Assembly (NCBI RefSeq): GCF_003852405.1
Contig: NZ_QAJM01000009.1
Coordinates: 361,219 to 425,218 of the forward strand
DNA length: 64,000 bases
Origin: Pseudomonas sp. KBW05
GTDB taxonomy: Bacteria; Pseudomonadota; Gammaproteobacteria; Pseudomonadales; Pseudomonadaceae
Reading direction: 5' to 3'
The first letter of the stretch is position 1. Every line of letters starts with the position of its first letter. Shown here one piece after another: positions 48,375-59,600 of this stretch. A program made the translations under genes and the position numbers. The notes under the pieces were generated by a model. That model made no database searches and was not told where the DNA came from. It was given only the letters and a program-made list of their open reading frames with translations.

Positions 48375-51300
48375 ATGCCCAACCACCACCTTCTCAACGG
48401 CCTGTCCGGCCACTTGCAGTCCAGCGAATCCTGGGGCCGGCAACAGGCCCTGGAACTGCTGCGCCAAACCCTGACGCAATCGATGAGCCCCCTGAGCCTC
48501 GCCCAGCAGCGCGATTACGTGCGCCTGCAACGCGAGGCCGTCGCCGCGTTCAAGGCGGTAGAAACGGAAAACGCCGCCCATATTGAACAGTTCAAGACTC
48601 GCGGCCTGGCCCAGTTGCGGACCAAGCTCAACGGCCTCGATCCGGAAAAAATCTTCATCAATACCCGCTACCTGGAAAAACTCGATACGCCCCTGCCCTG
48701 GGAACCGCGCAGCAGTGCAATCGACGGCTTGGCCCAATCCCCGCGTTTTCGTCGCGCCGTGGACGCATGGAAATACCGCACGCATGTCTCCAGGCTGACG
48801 CTGTGGGAAGCGGCGTGCCTGAACTTCGACTTCGGCACCGGCAACCCGCAAGCCTCGGGGCACAGTTACGTCGACGCGTCCTACCTCACCGGGGTCGATG
48901 AAAAACAACTGACCGTCAGCCAATTTATCGCCATCAGCCGCGAGTTGGACCTGGGCGGAGCACTCCAGGCAGAACTGACCAACACCCTCGGCGCTGGTGG
49001 CAAGCTGCATGATTTGATCGAAACCAGCGCCCGCGCCCACCTGCTGTTTGAAGCGCTGGAGGCCTATCGCAACCGCGCCAGCAGCGGCGTGACGCAGGCG
49101 ATGTACGACGCGCTGGTCGCGGCCATCAACACCAGCGGCAAAGCGCTACCGTTCGACACCCTGAGCATGGACCTCGACAAAACCCTCATCCAGGCCGTGC
49201 CTTTCGTGCCATCGGGTGCAAGCATTCCCGTACCGCTGCTGCTGATTCATGTGGGCAGCCTGGGCGTGGTCTCCTACTTTCCGTTCCGCCCTGGTGGCGC
49301 GATGCGTTATCACCGCGACGCCTTAAGCGCCGGGGCGCAGTTCAACGACGACCTCAAGCGCAGCCATCAGGACGGCGACCTCGGTTGGTTCTCGCGACAA
49401 CTGCCTGTCACGCAAATCAATCTGTTCAAAGACCTGCTGCGCGAAGAACCTCGTCCAGAAGGCCTCAGCCTGGTGGCGGGCTTTCTCTACGATGGGTTCC
49501 ACAGTTTGTTTCCGGAGAAAACCCTGGAGCACCTGCGCTTCGTCAACGACCCCAAGCCGGCACGTGCAGTGAGCCTGGTGCAGGCCCTGAGCGCGCGCCA
49601 TATCCAGCATTACCAGGCCAACCTCGGCATGCTCGCCACACGGCGTTCGGAGCGTGACCTGCAAGGCGTGATCGACGGCGCCGCAGCGATTGCCAGCGAG
49701 ATCATGGAGTTGTTGATCACGCCCGTGCCCGGCGGTGTCACCGGTTTGAACCGGCTGATGCAAGTCGTGGTATTCGCCAACCTGGCCTACAGCCTGATCG
49801 TGGGTATCGACAAAGCGGCCCAGGGCGAAGCCAGCGACTTTGCCGCCGCCATGGCCGACGTCGCGGACCTGGCGATCAATGGCCTGCTGATCTCCACCGC
49901 CGGGCGCGTGCATCGCCAGCGTATCGAGGGCCTGCTGCAACGCCTGGGCAACCCACGCAAGGTGCCACGCAGCGATGGCACACACACGTTGTGGAAGCCC
50001 GACATCAGCCCCTACGCCATCGCCGACCAACGCATGCTCGACGGCCAGGTGCCGAACGCCCAGGGCCTGTACCTAATCAATGGCAGCCACTACGTGTGTC
50101 TACAGCAAGGCGAGTTGCAGGTCGTGGCGCAAGTCAGCCCCGACCCCAAGACCCAGGGTTTCGTGCTCAAACGCAAGAATGGCAATGGCTTCGCCGCACC
50201 GATTGTGTTCGACCCCAAGCGCCAAGCCTGGGTACTGGACCTGCACGGCGCCGGCCAGCTCTCGGACAGCCAACTGATCGGGCAGATGCTGCCCAATGGC
50301 GAAGCGCCGGTGCCCGCCGTGCAAATCCGCAACTTCATGCGCAGCACCGCCGTGTCCCGCGTCACCCTGGATAACGTCTGGGCCGGCGAAACGCCGCCGG
50401 TCAACTTGATCGAAGCGAGCAGGCGGGTGCAAGTCGACCGGGTGATCGAGCAACTGGGCAAAGACTTCCACCGGCACGGCTACATGCCCGACCACGCAGG
50501 CAGTGCCGTGTTTAGCCTGCTCACGCAACTGCCCGAATGGCCCAGGGAAGCGGTCATCCATGTACACGACGCACTAGGCGCCCTGCTCGAAAGCCATGCC
50601 GCCAGCGACAGCGCCACACTGGCGATCAACCTCAAGCGCAGGGACGACGGCACCTATGTCGCCCTGGATGCACCGGATACCCATGTTCCCACCCAAGAGT
50701 CTCTCTTCGAGCTGATCATCCGCCAGCAGCCCACCACCTCCAAACTGGGCAAGGAGGGCAGCCCGCATCTCACCGAAGCCCAACGCATTGCGCGCCTGCG
50801 TGTGCAAATCAGCGCGTTGGCCAGCAAGGCGCGTATCGCCCTGTTCACAGCCCTGACGCGCTATGCCGGCCAGGCGCGAGACCAGGTGCCGGCGGGCGAG
50901 GCGGCACGGGTATTTGTACCGATCAAGGCCGCCACCAACGGTGTGCAGGTGACCCCGCTGTTGAGCAAACTACAGGCGCAGTTCCCACCGTTGAGCGCTG
51001 CCAATCTCGCGCAACTGCTGCAACACACCCCGCTCAACCCGGCACAGCAAAGCACCTACCTCAAGGACGGCAAGTTGCCGCAGAGCGTACGCGAATACCT
51101 TGAACAACAGCGTACGGCCCTGCGCATCGATGCGGTGATCGACAGCCTGTACCACCCGCGCGCGTTCAGCGACGACGTGGATCAATGGGCACGGGAGTTC
51201 TCCAGCAGCCTGTTGCTCAAGCGCCTTGATCGTCACTTCGTGGTCACCGAAATGGCCAGCGGCAAGGCGCAAATGCGCTACCAAAACACCGGCCCCGACG

Positions 51301-54300
51301 ACACCACGGTCGAGTTGTTGCACTACGGCGGCGGCCGCTACGAGGCCTACGACATGCGCAACGCCGGAACGATTCCGGTATCGCCGGACGTCGACAGCTT
51401 CTACCTGGCCATCGCTTCGGTGCTGCAACCCCACGAGCGCGAACTGCTCGGCATGAGTTCCGCCAGTGATGCCCAGGGCCTGCGCACCACGCTGGGCGAC
51501 CTGATGAGTGAACGACGCAGCCCTGCTGGCCTGGTCAGCCTGCTCGACCATTCGCTGGGGCAATACCAGCAAAACCGCGTGCTGCCGCTGGACCTCAAAC
51601 CCAACCCCGAAGGTTTGTACGACCTGGAAGGCGAACTGCTCATGGCGCTGTACGGTTCGTTCTATCCGGTGACCTTCGACACACAGGAGCGCAAATGGCG
51701 CCTCAAGCATCCGCAGAAGGTCGGCGTCGATACCCCACGCCTGGAACACAACCGCCATGGTGCGTGGCGCCTGGACAGTGAAAGCCCATTGAATTGGGAC
51801 GATCATCACCTGTTCTCCCGCCTGGGCTCCGGCGACTTCAACGTGAACCAGGCCACCGCCGAACGCATCCTCAAGCTGACCGACACCCCGGCCCGCGCCC
51901 TACGCGAAGTGCATTGCGCCGGCCTGCCACCGCCACCGCTGTTGAAGGACAGCAGCAAACGCTTTGCCATCGAGGGGCAGATCCTGCACTTCATCAAGGC
52001 CATGACCACCTACTCCGCCACCCGCACGGCGCGGCCGTCCCTGCAATTGCTGCTGGTGTGTGCCTTGCCACAATGGCCGGCCAGCCATGTGCTGCAAGTG
52101 GTCGATGAGCAGGGGCGCGCCGTCACACACTACCCGGCCAACAACGCCAGTGCGCCGCAGAAAGTGCGTCTGACACAAGCGCAGAGTCGCAGCGTTGAAC
52201 CTTTGACCAACCTGGTCCGCGATGACGCACTCACCCGCGCCCTGCTCGGCGAATTGCCCGAGGGTCAGCAAGAGCGGCTGTTCAAACTGGCAAAAAAAAT
52301 CGCCGAGCACGCCTACCGCGAACGCACGCAGCTGTTCGACACGCTGTACGCCCAAAGCGAGCGCAACGGCAACGGCCTGCACAATCGCTTGCGCAGCCAC
52401 TACCCGCAGTTGCCTGCCAGCGCCCTGCAGGCACTGCTCGACCATGCCACCCCCAAGGAACTCAAGCACCTGAACGACAAGGACCAGGTGCCGCTGCGCC
52501 TGCAAGAACAAGCCAGGCTGACCGCGAATGACCTGCGCCTGAACCGCGCCTTCGAAGGCTTGTACCTGAGTACATTGAACAACCCCGACAGTGAAAAGAT
52601 CATGCTGCATACGCTCAAGCGGATCCCTGGCTGGCCTACCGATGTACGCGTGGACATCCACCAGAAAAGTGCCGCCGGGCCTTTGCTGGAAAGCGCCGGG
52701 TACCTGACGGGCATGGAGCGCAAGGTGCTGGCAAAGATCGATGGGCGTTATCAGGCGTACGACGCCGAAGGCAAGCTGATCACGGACGCAGGCGACCTCA
52801 CCACCGACTTGCTCACGGCCGTCTGGCGTGTACTCGACGACCCCCAGCGCGAAGCCCTGGGCCTGGACGACAGCGGCGACGTTACGGCCCTACGCACAGC
52901 GATCGCCGACATTGCACTCAACCAACGCACCGCCATCAAAGACCTGCTGGGTCTTGCGCACATTCCGTACTGGTTGCAGCCGCCGATGCGGGTCGACAGC
53001 TCGTTCACCGCCTACCCCTTCAGCCTGCGCAACCTATGGCCGTTTGGCGGCCACACCGCGGTGGACCTGGTAAGCAAGGTGCGCGAGCTATACCCCAGGA
53101 TGGGCCGCGCCGACGCCAACCAATTAATCGACTCCCTGGGCCTGAATGAACCAGCAGCTTTGCTGGAACTGGATCGACGCAAGGCCGAGTACGCGACCCT
53201 CCGGTACGGCCTGGACCAGTGGGCGCACAGCGAACAGGGTGTCGACGCCAACGACGTCTTGGGCCTGAACCTGGGCCATCGGCGCGTCGTGGCGGAGCGA
53301 ATCCTGAGTGCCTGGCGACGGGAAACACGCCAAGTCATCGCCGGCGGACTATTCGATGTCTACAGCCTGGACCTGTGGTTGAACGGCAACAGCCTGCCGG
53401 ACCCGGACTTCATCCTCGGTACCCGAGGCTTCGAGCATATTGAATACCTGAAAATCGCCGCCAATGGCTTCCCTGCCACCGGCAACGAGTTCCTGAGCAA
53501 GTTCGCCAACCTCAAGTCGCTGCGGCTGGACTGCATGCTGACCCACCTGCCCGATAGCATCACCCACATGACGCAACTCGAAATCCTCGACCTGAACGAT
53601 AACAACATCGTCCTCACAGAGGAGTCACGCCAACGCCTGGCCGGCCTGACCAATCTGCAAGAACTGAACCTGGACGGCAACCCACTGGGATTGACGCCGG
53701 ACGTCGCCGGCATGCACCACTTGCTGAACCTGAACCTGCAAGAGACGGGTATCAGCCAATGGCCCATCGGTGCCGAAAACCTGACCCAGTTGCACAGCTT
53801 GCTCCTGCAGCACAACCAGATCACCACCGTGCCCGAAGCCCTGTTCACCAACGCACTAATGAGCAGCGCCAATCGCGGCACTATCCTGCATGAAAACCCC
53901 TTGAGCGACGCCACGGTGCAACAGCTGACCGACTACGCCCGGCGCACCGGCACGCTGCTTGGCGGTGCAATGCCGGGTGCCTTGCATGTACAGCCCTCTG
54001 CGAATGACGTGGGCCGCTGGTTGGAAGGGGTTCCGCAAGCCGACCACGCGCAACGCCGGACCGTATGGGAACAACTGAAGGACCATGAAGGTGCAAGCCC
54101 CGATGATGTGTTCCGGGTTCTGCGGGATTTAACCAATGCGCATGACTACAAGCACAGCGCGGCCACCCGCAGTAACTTGACGGCACGCGTGTGGCGCGTG
54201 CTCCAGGCCATGGCCGAATCCCATGAGCTGCGGCACAACATTTTTCTGCATACCTACGTGGCCGGCACCTGTGGCGACGGCGCCCTGCTGATCTTTATCG

Positions 54301-54893
54301 ACATGGAGCTACAGCATAAGCAACACCAGGCCAAGTCACGGCCCAGCACCAACCAGGCGAACCAGGAATTGCTCGCGCTGGCCAACGGCTCGTTCTACCT
54401 GAGCCGCCTGGACCAGTTTGCCGAAGACCATCTGCAGCGGTTGCGCAACCAGGGCGAGGAACCCGACGACGTCGAGGTGAAGTTGGCCCTGCGGCTCAAA
54501 CTGGCCGTCGAATTTGATCTGCCCATCCTGCAGGAAACACGGCTCTACAGCCCGGGCGATCACCTCACACCCGAAGACGTAGCCACCATTCGCACGGCCA
54601 TGCGCGAGTTGCGATCAACCAGCGCGGCAGCAAACGCCTTGTTGATGGAAGAGTTCTGGATCGGGTACCTGCGGCACAACATTCCGGAGCCCTTCGTCAC
54701 CATCGAGGATGTGAGCCGCTACAAGCTCGATAAACTCCGGCGCGAGGTGCCCGACCCTCTTTCGATGGATTACCAGGAACGGCGCCAATCCATCAACGAG
54801 GAAAAAACCGCCGAACTCAACCGTCTGGTCGACCAGTTGACCCGTGCGGCCCAAAGCGGGGCGCAACGGGTCGGTCAAGCTCAAACAGTCTGA
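48375..54893 (+). CDS. Giant toxin-like LRR protein with NEL-type E3 ubiquitin ligase domain
   Basis: A 2172 aa protein. Residues 1-440 resemble the Pseudomonas dermonecrotic-toxin-like (DUF6543) N-terminal region (SHSYVDASYLTG-type, VSQFIAISRELDLGG). Hydrophobic segments lie at about 448-515, then LWKPDISPY. Three LP/IP-x-WP modules begin near 50526, 52066 and 52623. Leucine-rich repeats span about 53430-53860. The C-terminus from about 53910 is a NEL domain: C1966-G-D in VAGTCGDGALL matches the catalytic CxD of IpaH/SspH-type E3 ligases, which ubiquitinate host proteins. ATG 48375 follows AAAGGAAA. No N-terminal signal peptide or type III chaperone gene is seen. Its end overlaps the convergent permease by 13 nt. 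Confidence 0.88.
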   Translation: MPNHHLLNGLSGHLQSSESWGRQQALELLRQTLTQSMSPLSLAQQRDYVRLQREAVAAFKAVETENAAHIEQFKTRGLAQLRTKLNGLDPEKIFINTRYLEKLDTPLPWEPRSSAIDGLAQSPRFRRAVDAWKYRTHVSRLTLWEAACLNFDFGTGNPQASGHSYVDASYLTGVDEKQLTVSQFIAISRELDLGGALQAELTNTLGAGGKLHDLIETSARAHLLFEALEAYRNRASSGVTQAMYDALVAAINTSGKALPFDTLSMDLDKTLIQAVPFVPSGASIPVPLLLIHVGSLGVVSYFPFRPGGAMRYHRDALSAGAQFNDDLKRSHQDGDLGWFSRQLPVTQINLFKDLLREEPRPEGLSLVAGFLYDGFHSLFPEKTLEHLRFVNDPKPARAVSLVQALSARHIQHYQANLGMLATRRSERDLQGVIDGAAAIASEIMELLITPVPGGVTGLNRLMQVVVFANLAYSLIVGIDKAAQGEASDFAAAMADVADLAINGLLISTAGRVHRQRIEGLLQRLGNPRKVPRSDGTHTLWKPDISPYAIADQRMLDGQVPNAQGLYLINGSHYVCLQQGELQVVAQVSPDPKTQGFVLKRKNGNGFAAPIVFDPKRQAWVLDLHGAGQLSDSQLIGQMLPNGEAPVPAVQIRNFMRSTAVSRVTLDNVWAGETPPVNLIEASRRVQVDRVIEQLGKDFHRHGYMPDHAGSAVFSLLTQLPEWPREAVIHVHDALGALLESHAASDSATLAINLKRRDDGTYVALDAPDTHVPTQESLFELIIRQQPTTSKLGKEGSPHLTEAQRIARLRVQISALASKARIALFTALTRYAGQARDQVPAGEAARVFVPIKAATNGVQVTPLLSKLQAQFPPLSAANLAQLLQHTPLNPAQQSTYLKDGKLPQSVREYLEQQRTALRIDAVIDSLYHPRAFSDDVDQWAREFSSSLLLKRLDRHFVVTEMASGKAQMRYQNTGPDDTTVELLHYGGGRYEAYDMRNAGTIPVSPDVDSFYLAIASVLQPHERELLGMSSASDAQGLRTTLGDLMSERRSPAGLVSLLDHSLGQYQQNRVLPLDLKPNPEGLYDLEGELLMALYGSFYPVTFDTQERKWRLKHPQKVGVDTPRLEHNRHGAWRLDSESPLNWDDHHLFSRLGSGDFNVNQATAERILKLTDTPARALREVHCAGLPPPPLLKDSSKRFAIEGQILHFIKAMTTYSATRTARPSLQLLLVCALPQWPASHVLQVVDEQGRAVTHYPANNASAPQKVRLTQAQSRSVEPLTNLVRDDALTRALLGELPEGQQERLFKLAKKIAEHAYRERTQLFDTLYAQSERNGNGLHNRLRSHYPQLPASALQALLDHATPKELKHLNDKDQVPLRLQEQARLTANDLRLNRAFEGLYLSTLNNPDSEKIMLHTLKRIPGWPTDVRVDIHQKSAAGPLLESAGYLTGMERKVLAKIDGRYQAYDAEGKLITDAGDLTTDLLTAVWRVLDDPQREALGLDDSGDVTALRTAIADIALNQRTAIKDLLGLAHIPYWLQPPMRVDSSFTAYPFSLRNLWPFGGHTAVDLVSKVRELYPRMGRADANQLIDSLGLNEPAALLELDRRKAEYATLRYGLDQWAHSEQGVDANDVLGLNLGHRRVVAERILSAWRRETRQVIAGGLFDVYSLDLWLNGNSLPDPDFILGTRGFEHIEYLKIAANGFPATGNEFLSKFANLKSLRLDCMLTHLPDSITHMTQLEILDLNDNNIVLTEESRQRLAGLTNLQELNLDGNPLGLTPDVAGMHHLLNLNLQETGISQWPIGAENLTQLHSLLLQHNQITTVPEALFTNALMSSANRGTILHENPLSDATVQQLTDYARRTGTLLGGAMPGALHVQPSANDVGRWLEGVPQADHAQRRTVWEQLKDHEGASPDDVFRVLRDLTNAHDYKHSAATRSNLTARVWRVLQAMAESHELRHNIFLHTYVAGTCGDGALLIFIDMELQHKQHQAKSRPSTNQANQELLALANGSFYLSRLDQFAEDHLQRLRNQGEEPDDVEVKLALRLKLAVEFDLPILQETRLYSPGDHLTPEDVATIRTAMRELRSTSAAANALLMEEFWIGYLRHNIPEPFVTIEDVSRYKLDKLRREVPDPLSMDYQERRQSINEEKTAELNRLVDQLTRAAQSGAQRVGQAQTV

Positions 54894-56299
54894 GGCGCCA
54901 CGCGGCCGGTATTCGTCGGCTGCAACTTGAACGCGTAGAACAGCACGGTCAGCAGCACCAGGAACGCCGGCCCTACATACAGCGCCACGCGGGTATCCGG
55001 GAAGTACGCCATCAGGCCCACCACCAGTACCAGGAACGCCAGCGCCAGGTAGGAGCTGACCGGGAACAGCCACATACGGTACTTGAGCGCCGCCCGCTCG
55101 GCCGGGCTCAAGCCTTTGCGGAATTTGAGCTGAGCCAGCAGGATCATCAGCCAGGTCCAGATTGCACCAAAGGTGGCGATGGAGGTCACCCAGACAAAGA
55201 CTTTTTCCGGCACCAAATAGTTGAGCAACACGCCCAACAACAAGGCAAAGATCGACAACAGCAGCGCCTTGCGCGGCACGCCGTTGCGCGAGGTGGTACC
55301 AAACGTGGCCGGGGCCTGGCCATTCTGCGCCAGGCTGTAGAGCATGCGCCCGGTGCTGAAAATACCGCCGTTGCACGACGACAGCGCGGCGGTGATCACC
55401 ACGAAGTTGATGATGCCCGCAGCGGTCTTGATGCCCAGGCGCTCGAACGTCATCACGAACGGGCTGCCCTGGGTGCCGATTTCATTCCACGGGTAGATCG
55501 ACAGAATCACGAACAGCGCGCCGACGTAGAACAGCAGGATGCGCCAGAACACCGAGCCGATGGCACTGGGGATGGTTTTCTGTGGGTTCTTCGCTTCACC
55601 GGCGGTGAGGCCGATCATCTCGACGCCCAGGTAGGCGAACATCACCATTTGCAGCGACATCAGCACGCCCTGCACGCCGTTGGGCATGAAGCCGCCGTGG
55701 GCCCACAGGTTGGAAATCCCCAGCGCCACGCCATCATTGCCAAAGCCGAACGCGATGATGCCGACGCCGCCGATGACCATCGCAATAATCGTGACGATCT
55801 TGATCAGCGCAAACCAGAATTCGAATTCACCAAAGGCTTTGACGGCGATGAGGTTGATGGTGCCCATGCTGATCAGGGCGGCCAAGGCCCAGATCCAGCG
55901 AGGCGTGTCGGGGAACCACACGCCCATATATACGGCAACGGCGGTGATCTCCGCAACGCAGGTCACCAGCCACAGGAACCAGTAGTTCCAGCCGGTGAGA
56001 AAGCCCGCCAACGGGCCGAGGTAATCCTGGGCATAACGGCTGAACGAACCGGCGACGGGATTGTGCACCGCCATCTCGCCGAGGGCGCGCATGATCACCA
56101 GGATCGCCAGGCCGCCGATGATGTACGACAGCATGATCGCCGGGCCGGCCATTTCAATAGCCTTGGCCGAGCCGAGGAACAGGCCGACACCGATGCAGGC
56201 GCCGAGGGCCATCAGGCGAATGTGACGTTCACCGAGTTCGCGTTTGAGCGGGCCGCCTTGAGCGGTCTCGCCGTGGGGCAGTGGGTTGCCGACTGGCAT
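54881..56299 (-). CDS. APC-family amino acid permease
   Basis: A 472 aa transporter with twelve predicted helices. It resembles ProY/AroP/GabP-type amino acid/proton symporters: RHIRLMALGACIGVGLFLGSAKAI, GEMAVHNPVAGSFSRYAQDYLGP, and YLGVEMIGLTAGEAKNP. Specificity not readable. ATG 56299 has GAGG upstream; an ATG at 56314 has a poorer site. It overlaps the giant NEL gene tail to tail. Confidence 0.92.
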   Translation of the reverse strand: MPVGNPLPHGETAQGGPLKRELGERHIRLMALGACIGVGLFLGSAKAIEMAGPAIMLSYIIGGLAILVIMRALGEMAVHNPVAGSFSRYAQDYLGPLAGFLTGWNYWFLWLVTCVAEITAVAVYMGVWFPDTPRWIWALAALISMGTINLIAVKAFGEFEFWFALIKIVTIIAMVIGGVGIIAFGFGNDGVALGISNLWAHGGFMPNGVQGVLMSLQMVMFAYLGVEMIGLTAGEAKNPQKTIPSAIGSVFWRILLFYVGALFVILSIYPWNEIGTQGSPFVMTFERLGIKTAAGIINFVVITAALSSCNGGIFSTGRMLYSLAQNGQAPATFGTTSRNGVPRKALLLSIFALLLGVLLNYLVPEKVFVWVTSIATFGAIWTWLMILLAQLKFRKGLSPAERAALKYRMWLFPVSSYLALAFLVLVVGLMAYFPDTRVALYVGPAFLVLLTVLFYAFKLQPTNTGRVAPQTV

Positions 56300-56662
56300 A
56301 GGGTACAACCTCATCTTGTTATTGGAGTATCCGCAGAGTCTCCAGGGTGCAGGCCGGTAAGCCAGCGCCCTTGCCGAGACCGGGACCGCCTCATGGACGA
56401 GCCCGTCTTGCCAGGCAAGATCAACAGGGCGTGCAGTATAAAAAGCCAAGCTCAGGGTCTTTCACTATAAAACCAGATCAATTTAGTGAAACAACCCGCA
56501 ATTAATCAATTTTACAGGAGCATATAACCTGTGCCGGGCGGCAAAACGTCGCAGCCCCCCCCAGGAAGCTATCCGATAAAAAACACAATTCCCTCACAGG
56601 CAGCCCTCAACGACTAAGCTTGCAGCAAGTCCGATCAATCTGCGTGCAGGGATCAATCGACT
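56300..56662. other. Divergent promoter region, permease / PBP-like gene
   Basis: A 363-base gap with an AT-rich stretch at about 56440-56530, presumably promoters for both genes. No hairpin terminator, RNA gene or repeat stands out. Confidence 0.45.
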
Positions 56663-59600
56663 ATGGGCGCACTGTGGCAAACCGAATCGAGCAAGGCTGC
56701 GAAAGTACAAGGCAGTTCGGACCCAGCGCCTTCACCCCCAAATACCCCTCGGCCGCGCTATTGGCTGCGACTGTTCTGGCTGATCGTACTGCTCGCGCTG
56801 ATTGCCCTGGGCTTTGCCGTCAACAAAGAGATGCGCACCTCACGCCTGCAGGCCCAGGAACTCAGCCGCCTGGCCCGCGACCTCACCTACCAGGTAAAAC
56901 CCGGCGCCAGTGACGCCATGCTCTATCCCGGCGCCGGCCCGTTCGACCGACGCCTGGGCTACAGCGACCTCGGCACGTTCCTGCCGCGCCTGCTAAAACG
57001 CGGGTATGTTATCCAGGCCCAATCGCGCTTCTCGCCGCAACTGATGGACTACAGCGCCAAGGGCCTCTTCGTGCCCTACGCGGAAAAAATCCAGGCGGGC
57101 CTGTCCATCACCGATTGCCGCGCCGTACCGCTGTACCACTACAACTACCCGCAACAGCTGTACGACAGCTTCGCGTCGATTCCGCCGCTGGTGATAAACA
57201 GCCTGTTGTTTATCGAAAACCGCGACCTGCTTGACCCCGCCCAACCCCAAGCCAACCCCGCCGTGGACTGGCCGCGTTTTGCCAAGGCGGCGGGGTCGCA
57301 AGTCGCCAAGTGGCTGCACCTGCCCGGCCAGAGTGCAGGCGGCAGTACCTTGGCCACCCAGTTGGAGAAGTACCGCCACTCGCCGGATGGCCTGACGGTA
57401 TCGGGTGGGGAAAAACTGCGGCAGATGTTTTCTGCCGCTGTGCGCGCCTACTACGATGGCCCCGACACCTTGCCGGCCCGCAAGAATATCCTGCGCGACT
57501 ACCTCAACAGCGTGCCCCTGTCGGCAGTCCCCGGGCATGGCGAAGTACACGGCATGGCCGAGGGTTTGCGGGTGTGGTACGGCGCCGATTTCAACCAGGT
57601 CAATCAGGCACTGCGGGGCCCGGTGAATGCGCAACAGGGCCTGGCCCTGCGCGAAGTGCTGTCGCTGATCATCGCTCAACGCCGCCCATCCCATTACCTG
57701 GCCAAGGGCCGCGATGAACTGGCGCAACTCACCGACAGCCACCTGCGCCTGCTGGCCCAGAACGGCGTGATCGAACCGGCGCTGTTAAAGGCGGCGCTGG
57801 CGAGCAAGGTCACTTACCGCGACTGGGTGCAACAACCCACGGTGCAACCGATCGAGACCACCAAGGGCATTAGCGTCGCACGCAGCCGCCTGGCCGCCCT
57901 GCTCGACCGGCCGCTGTACGACCTCGATCGCCTGGACCTGTCCGCCACCTCGACCCTGAACGCCGAACTGCAAGGTCAAGCCAGCGCCTACCTCAAGCAC
58001 CTTGCCGATCCTGAGTACGCCCGCCAGATCGGTCTGCTCGGCGAGCGCCTGCTCACGCCCGCCAGTACCGCGCAAGTGCGCTACAGCTTCACCTTGTTCG
58101 AACTGACGCCCGACGGCTCGCGGGTACGGGTACAAACCGACAACACCGACCAACCCTTCGACATCAATGAAGGCAGCAAGCTGGAACTGGGCTCCACCGC
58201 CAAGCTGCGGGTGCTCACCACGTACCTGCAAATCATCAATGAACTGCACGACAAATACGCCGCCCAAGCCCCTGCGGCGCTGAAAACAGTCGTCGTGGAT
58301 GAACAGGACCGCCTGAGCCGCTGGGCCCTCGACTACCTGATCCAGACGCCCGACAAATCCCTGGACAAGATGCTCGACGCGGCCCTGGACCGCACCTACT
58401 CCGCCAACCCCGGCGAGCGTTTTTTTACCGGTGGCGGCCTGCACACCTTCCATAACTTTCGCAGCCAGGACAACGGCCGCAGCCCCACCCTGCGCGACGC
58501 CTTGCGTGAGTCGATCAACCTGCCGTTCATTCGCCTGATGCGTGATGTGGTGCGTTACGTCACCTATTCCGGCTCGAACAACAGCGCCGAGCTGCTCAAG
58601 GACGACAACGACCCGCGCCGCCAGGAATACCTCGCCGGCTTCGCCGACCGCGAAGGCACCACGTTCCTGCGCAAGTTCTGGAAGAAGTACCAGAAGAAGG
58701 ACACCCAGGCGCGCCTGGAAACCTTCCTCGACAGCCTGCGCCCTACACCGATCCGCCTCGCCGCCGTGCACCGCTACTTGCTGCCCAACGCCAGCCAGGA
58801 CAGTTTCAACCGCTTTGTGCGCGCCCACCTGACAGGCGTCAAAACCAACGAAAAACTCACCGACGAGCGCCTGGAAAAACTCTACGCCGCCTACGGCCCC
58901 GGCACCTACGACCTGCCCGACCAAGGCTATATCGCCAAGGTCCACCCCCTGGACCTGTGGCTGCTCGGCTACCTGCTCAACCATCCCGACGCGACCTTCA
59001 CCGAGGTGGTCAAGGCCAGCCAGTTCGAACGCCAGGAGGTCTACAGCTGGTTGTTCAAGAGCCGCCATCAAAGCGCGCGGGACAGCCGTATCCGCACCAT
59101 GCTGGAGATCGAGGCATTCCTTGATATTCATCAACGTTGGCAAGCCGTGGGTTATCCCTTTGACCACCTGGTGCCGTCGCTCGCCACAGCCATCGGCAGC
59201 TCAGGCGACCGACCCGCCGCGCTGGCGGAGCTGATGGGGATCATCCTCAATGACGGCGTGCGGCCCCGCGTGTTGCGCGTCGACAGCCTGCACTTCGCCG
59301 CCGATACACCCTACGAAACCCGCGTGGTCAACGACCCGGCGCCGGGCAAGCAGGTGATTCCCGTGGAAGTGGCCAGGGCCCTGCGCGGCGCCCTGTCCCA
59401 AGTGGTGGACGCCGGCACCGCCAAACGCGTGGCCGGCAGTTTCAAATTGGCCGACGGTACGCCGCTGGCCATGGGCGGCAAGACCGGCACCGGCGACAAT
59501 CGCATCGAGGCGATTGGCGCGGGTGGGCGGATTCTCAGTTCCAAATCCATCAACCGCACCGCGACCTTTGTGTTTTACCTCGGCGAGCATCACTTCGGCA

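Noticed and set aside
47157-49040. 627-codon minus-strand frame across the OpgC-like and giant NEL gene starts
   Set aside because: Spans two plus-strand genes with good starts and family matches; its sequence is His/Gln-rich without a known fold.
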